The notes under the pieces were generated by a model. The model worked only from the letters and a program-made list of their open reading frames with translations. It was not told the origin of the DNA and did not search any database. From Mucilaginibacter sp. PAMB04168 (GTDB lineage Bacteria > Bacteroidota > Bacteroidia > Sphingobacteriales > Sphingobacteriaceae): DNA of 64,000 nt. Positions 1 through 8,041 of the stretch are shown piece after piece. A program made the position numbers and the translations under genes. Where the stretch lies: the NCBI RefSeq assembly GCF_039634365.2, contig NZ_CP155079.2, positions 5,084,001 through 5,148,000 on the forward strand, written 5' to 3'. Within the stretch, counting starts at the first letter, position 1, and every line of letters begins with the position of its first letter.

Positions 1-473
1 AAACTGGCACGGTTTAAATGCCCATATAAAGTATACAGTAGTAATCCATCAAGATGGTGTTCCAAAATTATGGTAGGCCCGTAATCACCAAAGCTGTTAT
101 TATCCTGAAAGCTGTGCACATGGCCTGCTAACGGAGCGTATACAGGCGTACTGGCATCGGCCCAAATATCTGTTCCTAAATGTAAACGGCGGGGCTCTGC
201 TCCGCCTGTGTCAAAAAGTTTGCTGCGTGCATACAAAGTACGGTGCTCCATGTAGCCACCTATACCATAACGGCAACCGCTTTGCCGTAACTCCTGGCTT
301 ACCCACGCACTAAACTTAAGTGTGTCTGCAATATCTTCGCCCGATAGCCTGGTATTGTTGCTGGTAAAATCGAACTGCAACAGGCGGTCAGTACCGGGAT
401 CAAAATCAACAACCCCACTTACCTTACTACGGTTGTTCTGCAAATAGGTGGCCAGCTGCTCGTGCTTGCTCAT
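1..473 (-). CDS. M23 family peptidase (peptidoglycan DD-metalloendopeptidase), partial
   Basis: The reading frame starts at the ATG at 473 and is still open at the left edge, giving 157 residues of the N-terminal and central part. Two zinc-site motifs of the LytM/M23 family are visible: HLGTD with His98 and Asp102, and YGHLN with the metal-binding His near residue 152. The protein is therefore a probable zinc endopeptidase cutting peptide cross-links of peptidoglycan. No signal peptide is seen at this start, so export or cytosolic location is unclear. The start abuts the stop codon of rbfA (ATG at 473, rbfA stop at 474-476), so the two are probably cotranscribed. The C-terminal end is missing because of the window edge. 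Confidence 0.85.
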   Translation of the reverse strand, partial: MSKHEQLATYLQNNRSKVSGVVDFDPGTDRLLQFDFTSNNTRLSGEDIADTLKFSAWVSQELRQSGCRYGIGGYMEHRTLYARSKLFDTGGAEPRRLHLGTDIWADASTPVYAPLAGHVHSFQDNNSFGDYGPTIILEHHLDGLLLYTLYGHLNRAS

Positions 474-854
474 TTACTCCGTTTCGCCCTCCTCGCTCTG
501 GCGCGGCTCTTTACTTATTTTGTCAAAAATCTTGTCCATACGCTCTACATACTCGTTGGTATCATCCACAAAAAACTCCAGTTGGGGTATTACCCTTACC
601 TGGTCTTTAATGCGGGCACCTAGTTTATAACGAATTTCAGAAGCATGCGACTTTACAGTTTGCAGCGATTGCTGCGTATTGGTGTTGTTGAAAAAGCTTA
701 GAAATACCCGGGCAATAGCCAAATCGGGGGTAACTCTCACCTTGGTAATAGTTACCAGCGTGTTGGGCAAATAATTCATTCCTTCGCGCTGAAAAATAGC
801 GGCCAGGTCTTGCTGTAACACACCGGCAAATTTTTGTTGACGTTTTGATTCCAT
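474..854 (-). CDS. rbfA: 30S ribosome-binding factor RbfA
   Basis: A 126-residue protein with the single KH-like fold expected of RbfA: an N-terminal RQQKFAGVLQQDLAAIF helix, a VTITKVRVTPDLAIARVFLS strand region and a C-terminal PQLEFFVDDTNEYVERMDKI segment. RbfA acts in late maturation of the 30S subunit, on the 16S rRNA 5' end. Length matches the family (110-130 residues). It lies downstream of an FtsX/LolE-like permease and a small lipoprotein on the same strand and is directly followed by the M23 peptidase. A 120-bp gap separates it from the lipoprotein gene. Confidence 0.95.
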   Translation of the reverse strand: MESKRQQKFAGVLQQDLAAIFQREGMNYLPNTLVTITKVRVTPDLAIARVFLSFFNNTNTQQSLQTVKSHASEIRYKLGARIKDQVRVIPQLEFFVDDTNEYVERMDKIFDKISKEPRQSEEGETE

Positions 855-974
855 GATAAATTATTTTAGGTGAAAGGCTATATAAAGATAAAGGTAAAAG
901 GTTAAGGCCGGAGTTTGGTTTTATGAAACTGACAATTTAAAGCAATTCTGCTTACCAGCTGCTTTGCTATCCTT

Positions 975-1346
975 TTAATTACAAAGATCGGGCGGTATCT
1001 CCCTGGTTATCTTGAGCACTTTTTTTACCACCAGGGTGCTATCATACTCCGAGCCTATACCCTCGCTACCTGATGGGATCTTTTTGCCTTCAACCTCAAC
1101 ATAAACAGGCTCGTAAGGCTTTTCAAAATTCATTTGGGTATACTTTAGCTCTAATTGGGCTGAGCTGTCGGTTACCCAGTATTCGTGCGTATCGTCACAG
1201 TTTTTAAAAGATTTTATCTCCGGACCAAAACTGTACAAGCCCTTAAACACCTGGGGCTCATCTTTCCCGGCTTTTTGCTTACAAGCAAAGCAGCAGGTTA
1301 AAATAACCAGCATTGCTAAACTCCATTTAAAACGCTTATACCCCAT
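975..1346 (-). CDS. small lipoprotein of unknown function
   Basis: 123 residues with a type II signal peptide: hydrophobic stretch after MGYKRFKWS and a cysteine cluster TCCFACK where the lipobox cysteine is probably the last one. The mature part contains FKNCDDTHEYWV and ends ITREIPPDLCN. The pattern of short beta-strands around EPVYVEVEGK resembles the C-terminal OB-like part of NlpE-type lipoproteins, but this is only a weak impression. It starts 9 bp after the end of the LolE-like gene, so it is probably in that operon; a TAAATTTG box (1351-1358, minus strand) sits 4 nt before the ATG and could be an internal promoter -7 element. Confidence 0.7.
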   Translation of the reverse strand: MGYKRFKWSLAMLVILTCCFACKQKAGKDEPQVFKGLYSFGPEIKSFKNCDDTHEYWVTDSSAQLELKYTQMNFEKPYEPVYVEVEGKKIPSGSEGIGSEYDSTLVVKKVLKITREIPPDLCN

Positions 1347-1355
1347 GCTGCAAAT

Positions 1356-2582
1356 TTATAAATCCTGTTTAATTTCGTCTAACCCTTTTACGCTTAAACG
1401 AGCGCTAATACCCGACGCAATAACTGAGATACCCGTTACAGTTAAAAAAACGAGGATAAAGTCAGTAAATTTCATATCAACCGGGTAGGCATCAATCACC
1501 ATCATTTGGCCACCCATTTTTACCAGCCCAAAATGTTGCTGTAGTATACAAAATATCAGTCCTACAATGATGCCTGCTATACAACCAGTAACCGATATCA
1601 TCATGCCCTCAAAAAAGAAAATGCCTTGTATGAGCGGCTTACCGGCACCCAAGCTGGTTAAAATGGCAATATCCTTCTTTTTATCCAGCACCAGCATTGT
1701 TAACGACCCTATGATATTAAATATGGCTATTATGAGTACAAAAGTGAGAATCAAAAACGTAAACCAGCGTTCGTAATTCAACGTTTTGTAAAGCTCTGTA
1801 TTTTGCTGATACCGGTTTTTAACAGAAAACGCTTTGCCCAGTTTTTGCTGTATAACTTGTTGCTGCTGGTTAATGTTGATGCCTTTTTTGAAGTTAAGTG
1901 CTAATGATGACACATCTTTTGGCTCGTCGAGCAGGTCACGGGCAAAAACTAATGGCGTTATCACTATGTCGTCAAAATCCTGCTGTATGGAAAAAACGCC
2001 CGATACTGCAATAGGACGCCTCACAAACTCGTCTTCGGGATTGATAGAATTTACCACCCTGCGGCGCGGCGAATACAATTGTAAGGCTGCATACCGATCA
2101 TTTATGTTTACGGCCAAACTGTTTTGCACCATTGAACCAATTACGGCATAAGCCACATTATTTGCTTCGAGCGTAAACGAGCCGTTTTGTATTGTGCTGT
2201 CCAGTTGCTTGTTTTTTAAAAAATCCTTGCTTACCCCCCGCACAGTTGCAATAAACTGACGGTTGCCATACCGTACAAGGGCTTTCTCTTCTAACGCCTC
2301 GATGTAGGAAAAAAGCTTTTCATTGCGCCGCAAACTTTTGAAGTAAGGGGTATTCGGGTCGAAGGTTTTACCACGTGTCGGTTCAATTTTTAATTCGGGC
2401 GTAAAGTTGTTGTATAATGACAAAATTACCTTCTCGAACCCGTTAAAAACCGACAAAATTATAATGAGCGCTGCGCTTCCCACAAATACCCCCAGCATGG
2501 AAATACCTGAGATAATGTTAATGGCATGCATCTTCTTTCTCGAAAAAAGGTATCGTTGCGCTATGTAGATGGAGGTATTCAA
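1356..2582 (-). CDS. FtsX-like ABC transporter permease, LolC/LolE type
   Basis: 408 residues with the topology of lipoprotein-releasing permeases: one N-terminal membrane helix (about residues 22-47, AINIISGISMLGVFVGSAAL), a large periplasmic MacB-like core, then three C-terminal helices (about 272-297, 318-345 and 371-392) forming the FtsX domain. LolC/E proteins extract lipoproteins from the inner membrane with the ATPase LolD, which is not in this window. Bacteroidota often carry this permease next to rbfA, as here. Whether it is a LolC/E/F-type permease or another MacB-like exporter cannot be settled by sequence reading alone. Confidence 0.85.
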   Translation of the reverse strand: MNTSIYIAQRYLFSRKKMHAINIISGISMLGVFVGSAALIIILSVFNGFEKVILSLYNNFTPELKIEPTRGKTFDPNTPYFKSLRRNEKLFSYIEALEEKALVRYGNRQFIATVRGVSKDFLKNKQLDSTIQNGSFTLEANNVAYAVIGSMVQNSLAVNINDRYAALQLYSPRRRVVNSINPEDEFVRRPIAVSGVFSIQQDFDDIVITPLVFARDLLDEPKDVSSLALNFKKGININQQQQVIQQKLGKAFSVKNRYQQNTELYKTLNYERWFTFLILTFVLIIAIFNIIGSLTMLVLDKKKDIAILTSLGAGKPLIQGIFFFEGMMISVTGCIAGIIVGLIFCILQQHFGLVKMGGQMMVIDAYPVDMKFTDFILVFLTVTGISVIASGISARLSVKGLDEIKQDL

Positions 2583-2599
2583 AGTTGGTTTTGAGTTGT

Positions 2600-2960
2600 A
2601 GGTTTCAAGTTGGTAGGCTGTAAGTTTACTTTAATAATGGAGTAATGGTTTGCTTCATGTTTTTTTAAGCCCTCTGTTTTATAATATCTTACAACTTCAT
2701 TAAATAACGTTCTTATAGCTTCTAATTGTGCAACCGCTTGTTTCTTATCTTTCTCTTTTATGTATTACTGCAAGTATGACTAATGAAGTTTTTGTTTTTG
2801 ATTCATATAAGCCCTTGCAATATAAAAGAATTGAAGGCTATCTTTTGCATGATACCTTTCGAAGACTCGCCAATATTAAAAGGCACTAAAACAGCACATC
2901 TTCTATCTGATTAGCCAAGCCGGATTGCTCATCTTACAGAACCCAGATAACGTATAATAT
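2600..2960 (-). pseudogene. remnant of a four-helix-bundle (23S rRNA IVP-like) protein gene
   Basis: No intact gene lies in this stretch, but its minus strand holds pieces of a protein in different frames. One frame reads LANQIEDVLF then a stop, then FNIGESSKG; a shifted frame reads FERYHAKDSLQFFYIARAYM up to a TAG near 2775; a third open piece reads KKQAVAQLEAIRTLFNEVVR followed by RYYKTEGLKK. The order (NQI..., NIGE..., YH-KD-F-YIARA, C-terminal helix) follows the four-helix-bundle proteins found in 23S rRNA intervening sequences and as stand-alone genes in Bacteroidota. At least two frameshifts and two stops imply decay. The boundaries are approximate. Confidence 0.5.
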
Positions 2961-3041
2961 CTATATTGAGTCTTTTTTTACTACTAACCCAACACTCAAC
3001 TCAGTATATCGTTTGTATTCTACTTGCATCTTACTTAGAAC

Positions 3042-3680
3042 TTACCCAAAAAACGGGTTCGTCTCCCGTTCTAAGCCTATGGTGGTTTCAGGACCGTGAC
3101 CGGGATAAACCACTACATTGGAAGGTAAGGTAAAAAGTTTCTCGCGGATGTTTTGAAGCAACTGTGTGTGGTTGCCTCCTGGCAGGTCGGTACGGCCAAT
3201 GCTGCCACTAAAAAGCACATCACCACCAACCAGCAATGCATCATCTTTGCTATAAAAACAAAGGTGCGCAGGCGAATGGCCGGGGGCAAAAATGAGTTCG
3301 AGCGTGGTATTGCCAAATGTTATAGTGCCGCTTTCTGGCAAGTAAGTATCGGGCAAAGGCGAAAGTTCGTAACGGATACCCGATTGCTGGGCCCATACGG
3401 GCATAGCTTGCAGTACCACTAATTCGCCTTCATGAAATTGTGGTTTGAGGCCGTACTGATCAAACACGAACTTATTGCCCAGTACATGGTCGATATGGCA
3501 ATGCGTGTTGAGCAGTAAAACCGGTTTAAGCTGATTTGAGCTGATAAAATTCACTACGGCGTTTTGCTCAGCCGCGGTATACATGCCTGGGTCTATAATA
3601 GCGCATTCTCCGCTATCATCATATAATATATAAGTATTTTCCTGGTATGGATTGTTTGAAAATGCCCTGATAGATGCCAT
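3042..3680 (-). CDS. MBL-fold metallo-hydrolase, glyoxalase II-like
   Basis: A 212-residue metallo-beta-lactamase-fold hydrolase. The zinc motif THCHIDH is present, followed by further metal ligands in FAPGHSPAHL and, after GGDVLF, the C-terminal YPGHGPETTIG. This is the compact GloB/YcbL-type architecture without the long C-terminal substrate domain of true glyoxalase II, so the substrate (hydroxyacyl-glutathione, another thioester, or something else) is unknown. I chose the ATG at 3680; an upstream TTG at 3686 is possible but the ATG gives the usual N-terminus (MASIRAFSNNPYQENTY). A TACTTTTG box ends 3 nt before this ATG, which would fit a leaderless mRNA. Confidence 0.88.
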   Translation of the reverse strand: MASIRAFSNNPYQENTYILYDDSGECAIIDPGMYTAAEQNAVVNFISSNQLKPVLLLNTHCHIDHVLGNKFVFDQYGLKPQFHEGELVVLQAMPVWAQQSGIRYELSPLPDTYLPESGTITFGNTTLELIFAPGHSPAHLCFYSKDDALLVGGDVLFSGSIGRTDLPGGNHTQLLQNIREKLFTLPSNVVVYPGHGPETTIGLERETNPFFG

Positions 3681-3768
3681 AGCCAAAAGTAGGACTTGAT
3701 TTCGGATTTTGGCTATATTGAATGTCAGATAGCAATCAATACTTGCTAATCATCCCACTAAATGGAAA

Positions 3769-4380
3769 CTACTTCCATTTAAAGCTTTTAATGAGCACGG
3801 CCATGTCCTTCTTTACAAAATTGAGCACTGGCTGTATGGAATCAAGCTTAGGAGCGGTGTTAAAGTAAAGCGCTCCGCGCAGGTAATGCTGTGTACTGTC
3901 GGTTAAAAAAAACTGGGCCGAGGAAGCCGCGTTACCATCTATAGTATAATAGATGCCATATACCTTACGATCAGGGTAACGAATAATACCTTCATCAATA
4001 GAAGTGGCTTTCACCGTGTGCTTAAATGCAAAGGTGTGTGCATCCTCTATTAGCTCATTAAATACTTTTTTGGAGGTAATGGGTTGGTAACTTAAATGCA
4101 GGGTTCCTTTAAATTGCGGGAGCTGGAGGTTTATCCAGCAAGGCTTTGCTCCCGGTGTTTTATCTGCCTCAATAACTGCGTAAGTGGGATAGGTAAATGT
4201 ATAGGCACAGCCAGACCTATATTCTTTATATGCCCGCTGCGGAAAATAAATACGATAGTAGCCGCGTGGCTTTGGCGAATAGTCGGGCGTGCTTTCACAA
4301 GCCAGCAGGCATAACAGTATGCCCGCAAGCAAGCTAAGTAGCTTTAACGAAGCTTTTATTTTGCATTCCATATTTCCCAT
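3769..4380 (-). CDS. gldD: gliding motility lipoprotein GldD
   Basis: 203 residues with a lipoprotein signal (LLAGILLCLLACES) and the family hallmark DYSPKPRGYYRIYFP immediately after the lipidated cysteine. GldD is an outer-membrane or periplasmic lipoprotein required for gliding in Flavobacterium johnsoniae, linked to the GldKLMN/type IX secretion apparatus. The start codon lies inside the 3' end of aroE (25-bp overlap), so translation is probably coupled; a second ATG at 4371 is an alternative start. Presence does not prove gliding, since non-motile Bacteroidota also keep gld genes. Confidence 0.88.
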   Translation of the reverse strand: MGNMECKIKASLKLLSLLAGILLCLLACESTPDYSPKPRGYYRIYFPQRAYKEYRSGCAYTFTYPTYAVIEADKTPGAKPCWINLQLPQFKGTLHLSYQPITSKKVFNELIEDAHTFAFKHTVKATSIDEGIIRYPDRKVYGIYYTIDGNAASSAQFFLTDSTQHYLRGALYFNTAPKLDSIQPVLNFVKKDMAVLIKSFKWK

Positions 4381-5144
4381 GACTTTTCGGCTTGTAACAG
4401 CAACATGTCGTATCCGTTCTTAGTGGCAGCTCCTTTTTCACGCCCTTTCTGCAAAAACAGCGTTTCTTCAGGGTTATAAATCAAATCATACAGGAGATGA
4501 TCGCTGGTAAGGTGCTCATAAGGAATGTCAGGGCAGCGATCAACATTAGGTGACATGCCCAGCGGCGTAGTGTTAATAATAAGCTTATGGTTGGCAATAT
4601 GCTCTGCGGTTAAATCTTCGTAAAGGATACGGCCGGCATCGCTTTCGCGCGATACATAGGTAGAGTAAATATTAAGCTTGCCAAGTACATGTTTAACCGC
4701 CCTTGAAGCACCACCTGTGCCTAAAATTAAAGCCTGTGTATGATGCGGCCTAAGCAGCGGCTTCAGCGACGTTTCAAATCCGTAAACATCCGTGTTAAAA
4801 CCTTCAAGCCTAAACTCATGATCTTTAATACCCACCTCTCCCGAAAACACTGCGGTTATTGGACTTTCGGAGGTTATGCGTATACAATTTACTGCATCCA
4901 CTTCTTTGGCTTCCGGTTCAACCCAATCCAGGTAAAACATCACACCAATTTTATGCGGAACAGTTACATTCAAGCCGCACAAATCTGGGTTTGCGCGTAA
5001 TAATTCCGGAAAATCGCTCAGGTTACTTAGTTCGTACAGATCATATTTATGATCTTCGATCTTTTCCCGCTCAAATTTTTCGGAAAAATATTTTTTTGAA
5101 AATGAGTGTGTAAGCGGATAGCCAATTAACCCGTATTGTTTCAT
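4356..5144 (-). CDS. aroE: shikimate dehydrogenase
   Basis: 262 residues. The shikimate-binding part shows NVTVPHK with catalytic Lys65, and FNTDVYG with the partner Asp119; the Rossmann part shows LGTGGASRAVK near 141-151. The enzyme reduces 3-dehydroshikimate to shikimate with NADPH in the chorismate pathway. It starts MKQYGLIGYPLTHSFS, a typical AroE N-terminus. It overlaps gldD downstream and follows the phosphosulfolactate synthase-like gene, all on the minus strand. Confidence 0.93.
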   Translation of the reverse strand: MKQYGLIGYPLTHSFSKKYFSEKFEREKIEDHKYDLYELSNLSDFPELLRANPDLCGLNVTVPHKIGVMFYLDWVEPEAKEVDAVNCIRITSESPITAVFSGEVGIKDHEFRLEGFNTDVYGFETSLKPLLRPHHTQALILGTGGASRAVKHVLGKLNIYSTYVSRESDAGRILYEDLTAEHIANHKLIINTTPLGMSPNVDRCPDIPYEHLTSDHLLYDLIYNPEETLFLQKGREKGAATKNGYDMLLLQAEKSWEIWNAK

Positions 5145-5204
5145 GTAAGCGTTATCAGTAATTTGCCGTAAGGTGCTCTTTTATTTTGTAACAGGCAACA
5201 GCGC

Positions 5205-5966
5205 TTATTGATTTAAAAAATGGTCGAAAGTATCACTGCGCAATCCTAACCGCAAGGTTTCCAGCGGTATCATATCGGCGGGAGCTATATTACCCAGGTT
5301 TACATTACTGCCCACCAGTTTAATAAACCAAACCTGCTGCGCTTTCTGTGGCGCTTCCCATATAATGGTTTCGGCCGGTATTTGGGTAAGTATCTCATCA
5401 ATTAGCCCCTGCCTTACCTCGCCCGAATCACGATAAATACCTACGTTACCACTTTCGCGAGCCTCCGCAATCACCTTCCATGAACCGGCTTCCAGCTCAG
5501 CCTTCATCAACTGAATCCATTTATACGGCGCAAATATCTTCTGCACATCTTTAGAGCCGACTTCAGAAATAACAGTTACCTGCTTGCTCAGTTTACTGAT
5601 GTACTCACACTTTAAATCGTGCTCAATAGTGATGGACCCGTCAGATACCTCTGCATATTCTAATTGGTAAGTATCCAGCATACGGCAGTAATCATCGTAC
5701 TGGTTACGCACTATAAAAGCTTCAAACAGCGTACCACCAAAATATACAGGAATACCCGCCTGGCGGTACAGGGCAAGCTTTTCTTTTAAATTAGGCGTAA
5801 CATACGATGTAGCCCAGCCAAGCTTAACAATATCAGTATAAGTGCCCGAGACCTCCAAAAAGTCTTCAACCTGCCGTAGGCTCAAGCCTTTGTCCATTAA
5901 CATGGTCATGCCGCTGGTACGTGGTTTTAAAGTGCGTTCGGGTATTTGTGTTAATGTGTAGTTCAT
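5205..5966 (-). CDS. phosphosulfolactate synthase family protein (ComA-like)
   Basis: 253 residues from the ATG at 5966 (an upstream TTG at 5972 is less likely). Family features include KPRTSGMTMLMDKGLSL at the N-terminus, DIVKLGWATSYV, IPVYFGGTLFE, LEYAEVSDGSI and VISEVGSKD, which follow the TIM-barrel ComA fold. ComA joins sulfite to phosphoenolpyruvate to give (R)-phosphosulfolactate: the first step of coenzyme M synthesis in archaea and of sulfolactate formation in Bacillus. Bacteroidota do not make coenzyme M, so its product here is open; sulfolactate or a sulfonate precursor are candidates. It is upstream of aroE by 60 bp, probably in one transcript. Confidence 0.85.
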   Translation of the reverse strand: MNYTLTQIPERTLKPRTSGMTMLMDKGLSLRQVEDFLEVSGTYTDIVKLGWATSYVTPNLKEKLALYRQAGIPVYFGGTLFEAFIVRNQYDDYCRMLDTYQLEYAEVSDGSITIEHDLKCEYISKLSKQVTVISEVGSKDVQKIFAPYKWIQLMKAELEAGSWKVIAEARESGNVGIYRDSGEVRQGLIDEILTQIPAETIIWEAPQKAQQVWFIKLVGSNVNLGNIAPADMIPLETLRLGLRSDTFDHFLNQ

Positions 5967-6152
5967 TACCAAAATAGTAAGTTATAGTCTATAACTAAAA
6001 GTTCTAATGCTGCAAAGATTGGAATATTCTGTCATTTTAAGGCATTACATTTAGAATTTGACTTTTAGCTGCTTATGTTTTTGCCACACATCATTCAAAA
6101 CAAAATATGTTTAAAGCACTTGAATAAATATACCCTTACATACACACATCAT

Positions 6153-7214
6153 ATGAGTTTTATAAACGATGATACCGGCTCAAAGCAGAACGACAGCCTC
6201 TTTTTAAAAAGAGTTTTTATGGGCGCAGGCGCTATCGCCTTATTGGTTATATTAATTTTGATTATACGGGTAGCTTTCAATGTAATGCTGATGGTATTGG
6301 CAGGTACGCTCATAGCTGTATACTTTAACGGCCTGGCCGATGCCATTGAACGCTATACGCCTTTAAACAGACGTATTTGCATGCTTATATCCGTAATAGG
6401 CACTTTTGCTATAATAGGGTTGTTGTTTTGGTTTATGGGTACCAAAATCCAGCATCAGGTAAATGCATTAAGCGAGGATTTTCCGCGGTTACTTGCAAAG
6501 CTGGAAAGCCAAGTAAGGGAATTGCCTTTTGGCGCAAAAATGCTGGATAATGTATCGGGCAACGACTCGCAAAAGATCATGAACACGGCCCAAAACTTTT
6601 TCAGAACCAGTTTTGGCGTATTAGGTGATATCTACATCATCATTTTCCTGGGTATATTCTTTACGGTAAGTCCATCGCTTTATAAAAATGGCATAATCAG
6701 GTTAGTACCCCGAGGCGGGCAGCCAAAAGCCAAAGAAATTATAAATCGCCTTAGCTTGGTACTCAAAGGCTGGCTTAAAGGAATGATGATTGCCATGGTA
6801 CTTATAGCTATACTTTCATTTACGGGCTTAACTATTATTGGTATACCCATGGCGCTAGCTTTGGCCGTAATTGCAGGTATATTAAACTTTATACCAAATT
6901 TTGGACCCATTATGGCAATGGTACCTGCGGTACTGTTAGGCTTGGTTGATAGCACGCAAAGTGCCATAATTGTTGCGGCATTGTACATCCTTATTCAAAC
7001 GCTCGAGAGCAATATAATAACGCCTACTATTCAGCGCCGCATGATTAACCTTCCTCCTGCTCTTCTTATTATCAGTCAGTTATTGATGGGAACACTATCG
7101 GGAGCATTAGGTATTATATTGGCTACCCCCATGCTGGCCATTATTATGGTTTTGGTGGAGGAGTTGTACACCAAAGAAAACAACCGCGACGATGTTGAAG
7201 CGGCTATGCCTTAA
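6153..7214 (+). CDS. AI-2E family transporter (PerM-like membrane protein)
   Basis: 353 residues from the ATG at 6153 (MSFINDDTGSKQND); the frame is open further upstream, but that extension is polar and unlike the family. About eight membrane helices: a first pair near residues 25-55, one near 70-90, a long amphipathic linker, then four or five C-terminal helices beginning with LVLKGWLKGMMIAMVLIAIL and containing the conserved NFIPNFGPIMAMVPA stretch and SNIITPTIQRRM. Members export small molecules or act as Na+/H+ antiporters; the link to autoinducer-2 is shown for only one or few proteins. It is divergent from the comA-like gene and ends at a bidirectional terminator. Confidence 0.88.
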   Translation: MSFINDDTGSKQNDSLFLKRVFMGAGAIALLVILILIIRVAFNVMLMVLAGTLIAVYFNGLADAIERYTPLNRRICMLISVIGTFAIIGLLFWFMGTKIQHQVNALSEDFPRLLAKLESQVRELPFGAKMLDNVSGNDSQKIMNTAQNFFRTSFGVLGDIYIIIFLGIFFTVSPSLYKNGIIRLVPRGGQPKAKEIINRLSLVLKGWLKGMMIAMVLIAILSFTGLTIIGIPMALALAVIAGILNFIPNFGPIMAMVPAVLLGLVDSTQSAIIVAALYILIQTLESNIITPTIQRRMINLPPALLIISQLLMGTLSGALGIILATPMLAIIMVLVEELYTKENNRDDVEAAMP

Positions 7215-7233
7215 CTAAAACAATGTTTGGAAT

Positions 7234-7272
7234 AAAAAAGCCTGGACGTTGATTTATCATCCAGGCTTTTTA
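7234..7272. terminator. bidirectional intrinsic terminator
   Basis: AAAAAAGCCTGGA and TCCAGGCTTTTT form a stem of about 12 bp around a 13-nt loop, with A and T runs on both sides, between the convergent AI-2E transporter and azoR genes. It can work in both directions. Confidence 0.85.
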
Positions 7273-7288
7273 TTAGTAGTTAGCCTGT

Positions 7289-7885
7289 TTAAAGCTGTAT
7301 ACTTTGAATGGCTTTATCTAACGCATTTTCTTTTAAATGCGGCATGTTCACGCCTTCAACACGGTAAGTAGTAATATCTGTCATACCCATAAAACCGAGC
7401 ACAGCTCTCAAATAAGGTTCCGTAAAGTCAAATGCCTTAAAAGGTCCATCAGAGTATACACCGCCCGAAGATATAGCCAGGTACAATTTCTTACCTTTCA
7501 CTAATCCTTCCGGCCCATTTTCATTGTAACGAAATGTAACGCCTGCACGGGCAATGTGATCAATCCAAGCTTTAAGTGTAGAATGGATACCAAAATTATA
7601 CAGCGGCGCGCCAATTACAATTATATCAGCATCCTTTAATTCTGCTATGGCCTCGTCAGAATGTTTAATAGCCTCGGCCAATTCAGGCGTTCTGCCTTCT
7701 AAAGGGGTGAAAAAAGAGTTGATGTGTACTTCTTCCAGATGCGGGAAAGGGGTTTGCGTTAAGTTGTGTGTTTTAAGACTACTTCCCGGGTTTGCCTGTT
7801 GCAACTTATCTACAATGGCGTTACCCAATTTGATGCTGAATGATGCGTTACCGCGGGGACTTGATATTAAATGCAGTATTTTCAT
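7289..7885 (-). CDS. azoR: FMN-dependent NADH-azoreductase
   Basis: 198 residues, the usual AzoR length. The flavodoxin-like start ILHLISSPRGNASFSIKLG binds the FMN phosphate, and APLYNFGIHSTLKAWIDHI is the conserved FMN-pocket motif; SSGGVYSDGPF is a further family segment. AzoR reduces quinones and azo compounds with NADH by two-electron transfer and so protects from quinone stress. The gene stands alone. A TACGTTTG box (7906-7913, minus strand) 20 nt before the ATG is a candidate -7 element, and a 42-bp perfect palindrome lies just upstream of it, suggesting control by a quinone-sensing regulator. Confidence 0.93.
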   Translation of the reverse strand: MKILHLISSPRGNASFSIKLGNAIVDKLQQANPGSSLKTHNLTQTPFPHLEEVHINSFFTPLEGRTPELAEAIKHSDEAIAELKDADIIVIGAPLYNFGIHSTLKAWIDHIARAGVTFRYNENGPEGLVKGKKLYLAISSGGVYSDGPFKAFDFTEPYLRAVLGFMGMTDITTYRVEGVNMPHLKENALDKAIQSIQL

Positions 7886-7936
7886 GATTTGCTTTTTTGT
7901 TTAAGCAAACGTAGGCAACCATACTTTCAAATAGAT

Positions 7937-7978
7937 ATTACTATCCAAAAGGATACCGGTATCCTTTTGGATAGTAAT
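7937..7978. promoter_or_regulatory. 42-bp perfect palindrome upstream of azoR, probable operator
   Basis: The sequence is identical on both strands over 42 bp with its centre between 7957 and 7958 (ACC|GGT). Each half contains the unit TATCC-N4-GGATA (N4 is AAAA on the left and TTTT on the right) and an outer TTACTA or its complement. The outer half-sites TACTAT...ATAGTA resemble the operators of HxlR/DUF24 regulators such as YodB, which control azoreductase genes in Bacillus. No HxlR gene is seen in the window. As RNA it would also fold into a hairpin but there is no T-tract, so an operator is favoured. Confidence 0.65.
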
Positions 7979-7993
7979 CTGAATAACAAGGCA

Positions 7994-8023
7994 CAAAAAA
8001 ACCCGGGCTTATAGCCCGGGTTA
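7994..8023 (-). terminator. intrinsic terminator of the TPR gene
   Basis: On the minus strand AACCCGGGCT and AGCCCGGGTT form a 10-bp GC-rich stem around a 3-nt loop, followed by a run of seven T. It lies 20 bp after the TPR gene stop and separates it from the azoR control region. Confidence 0.88.
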
Positions 8024-8041
8024 CAATAAATGTAGGTTGTA

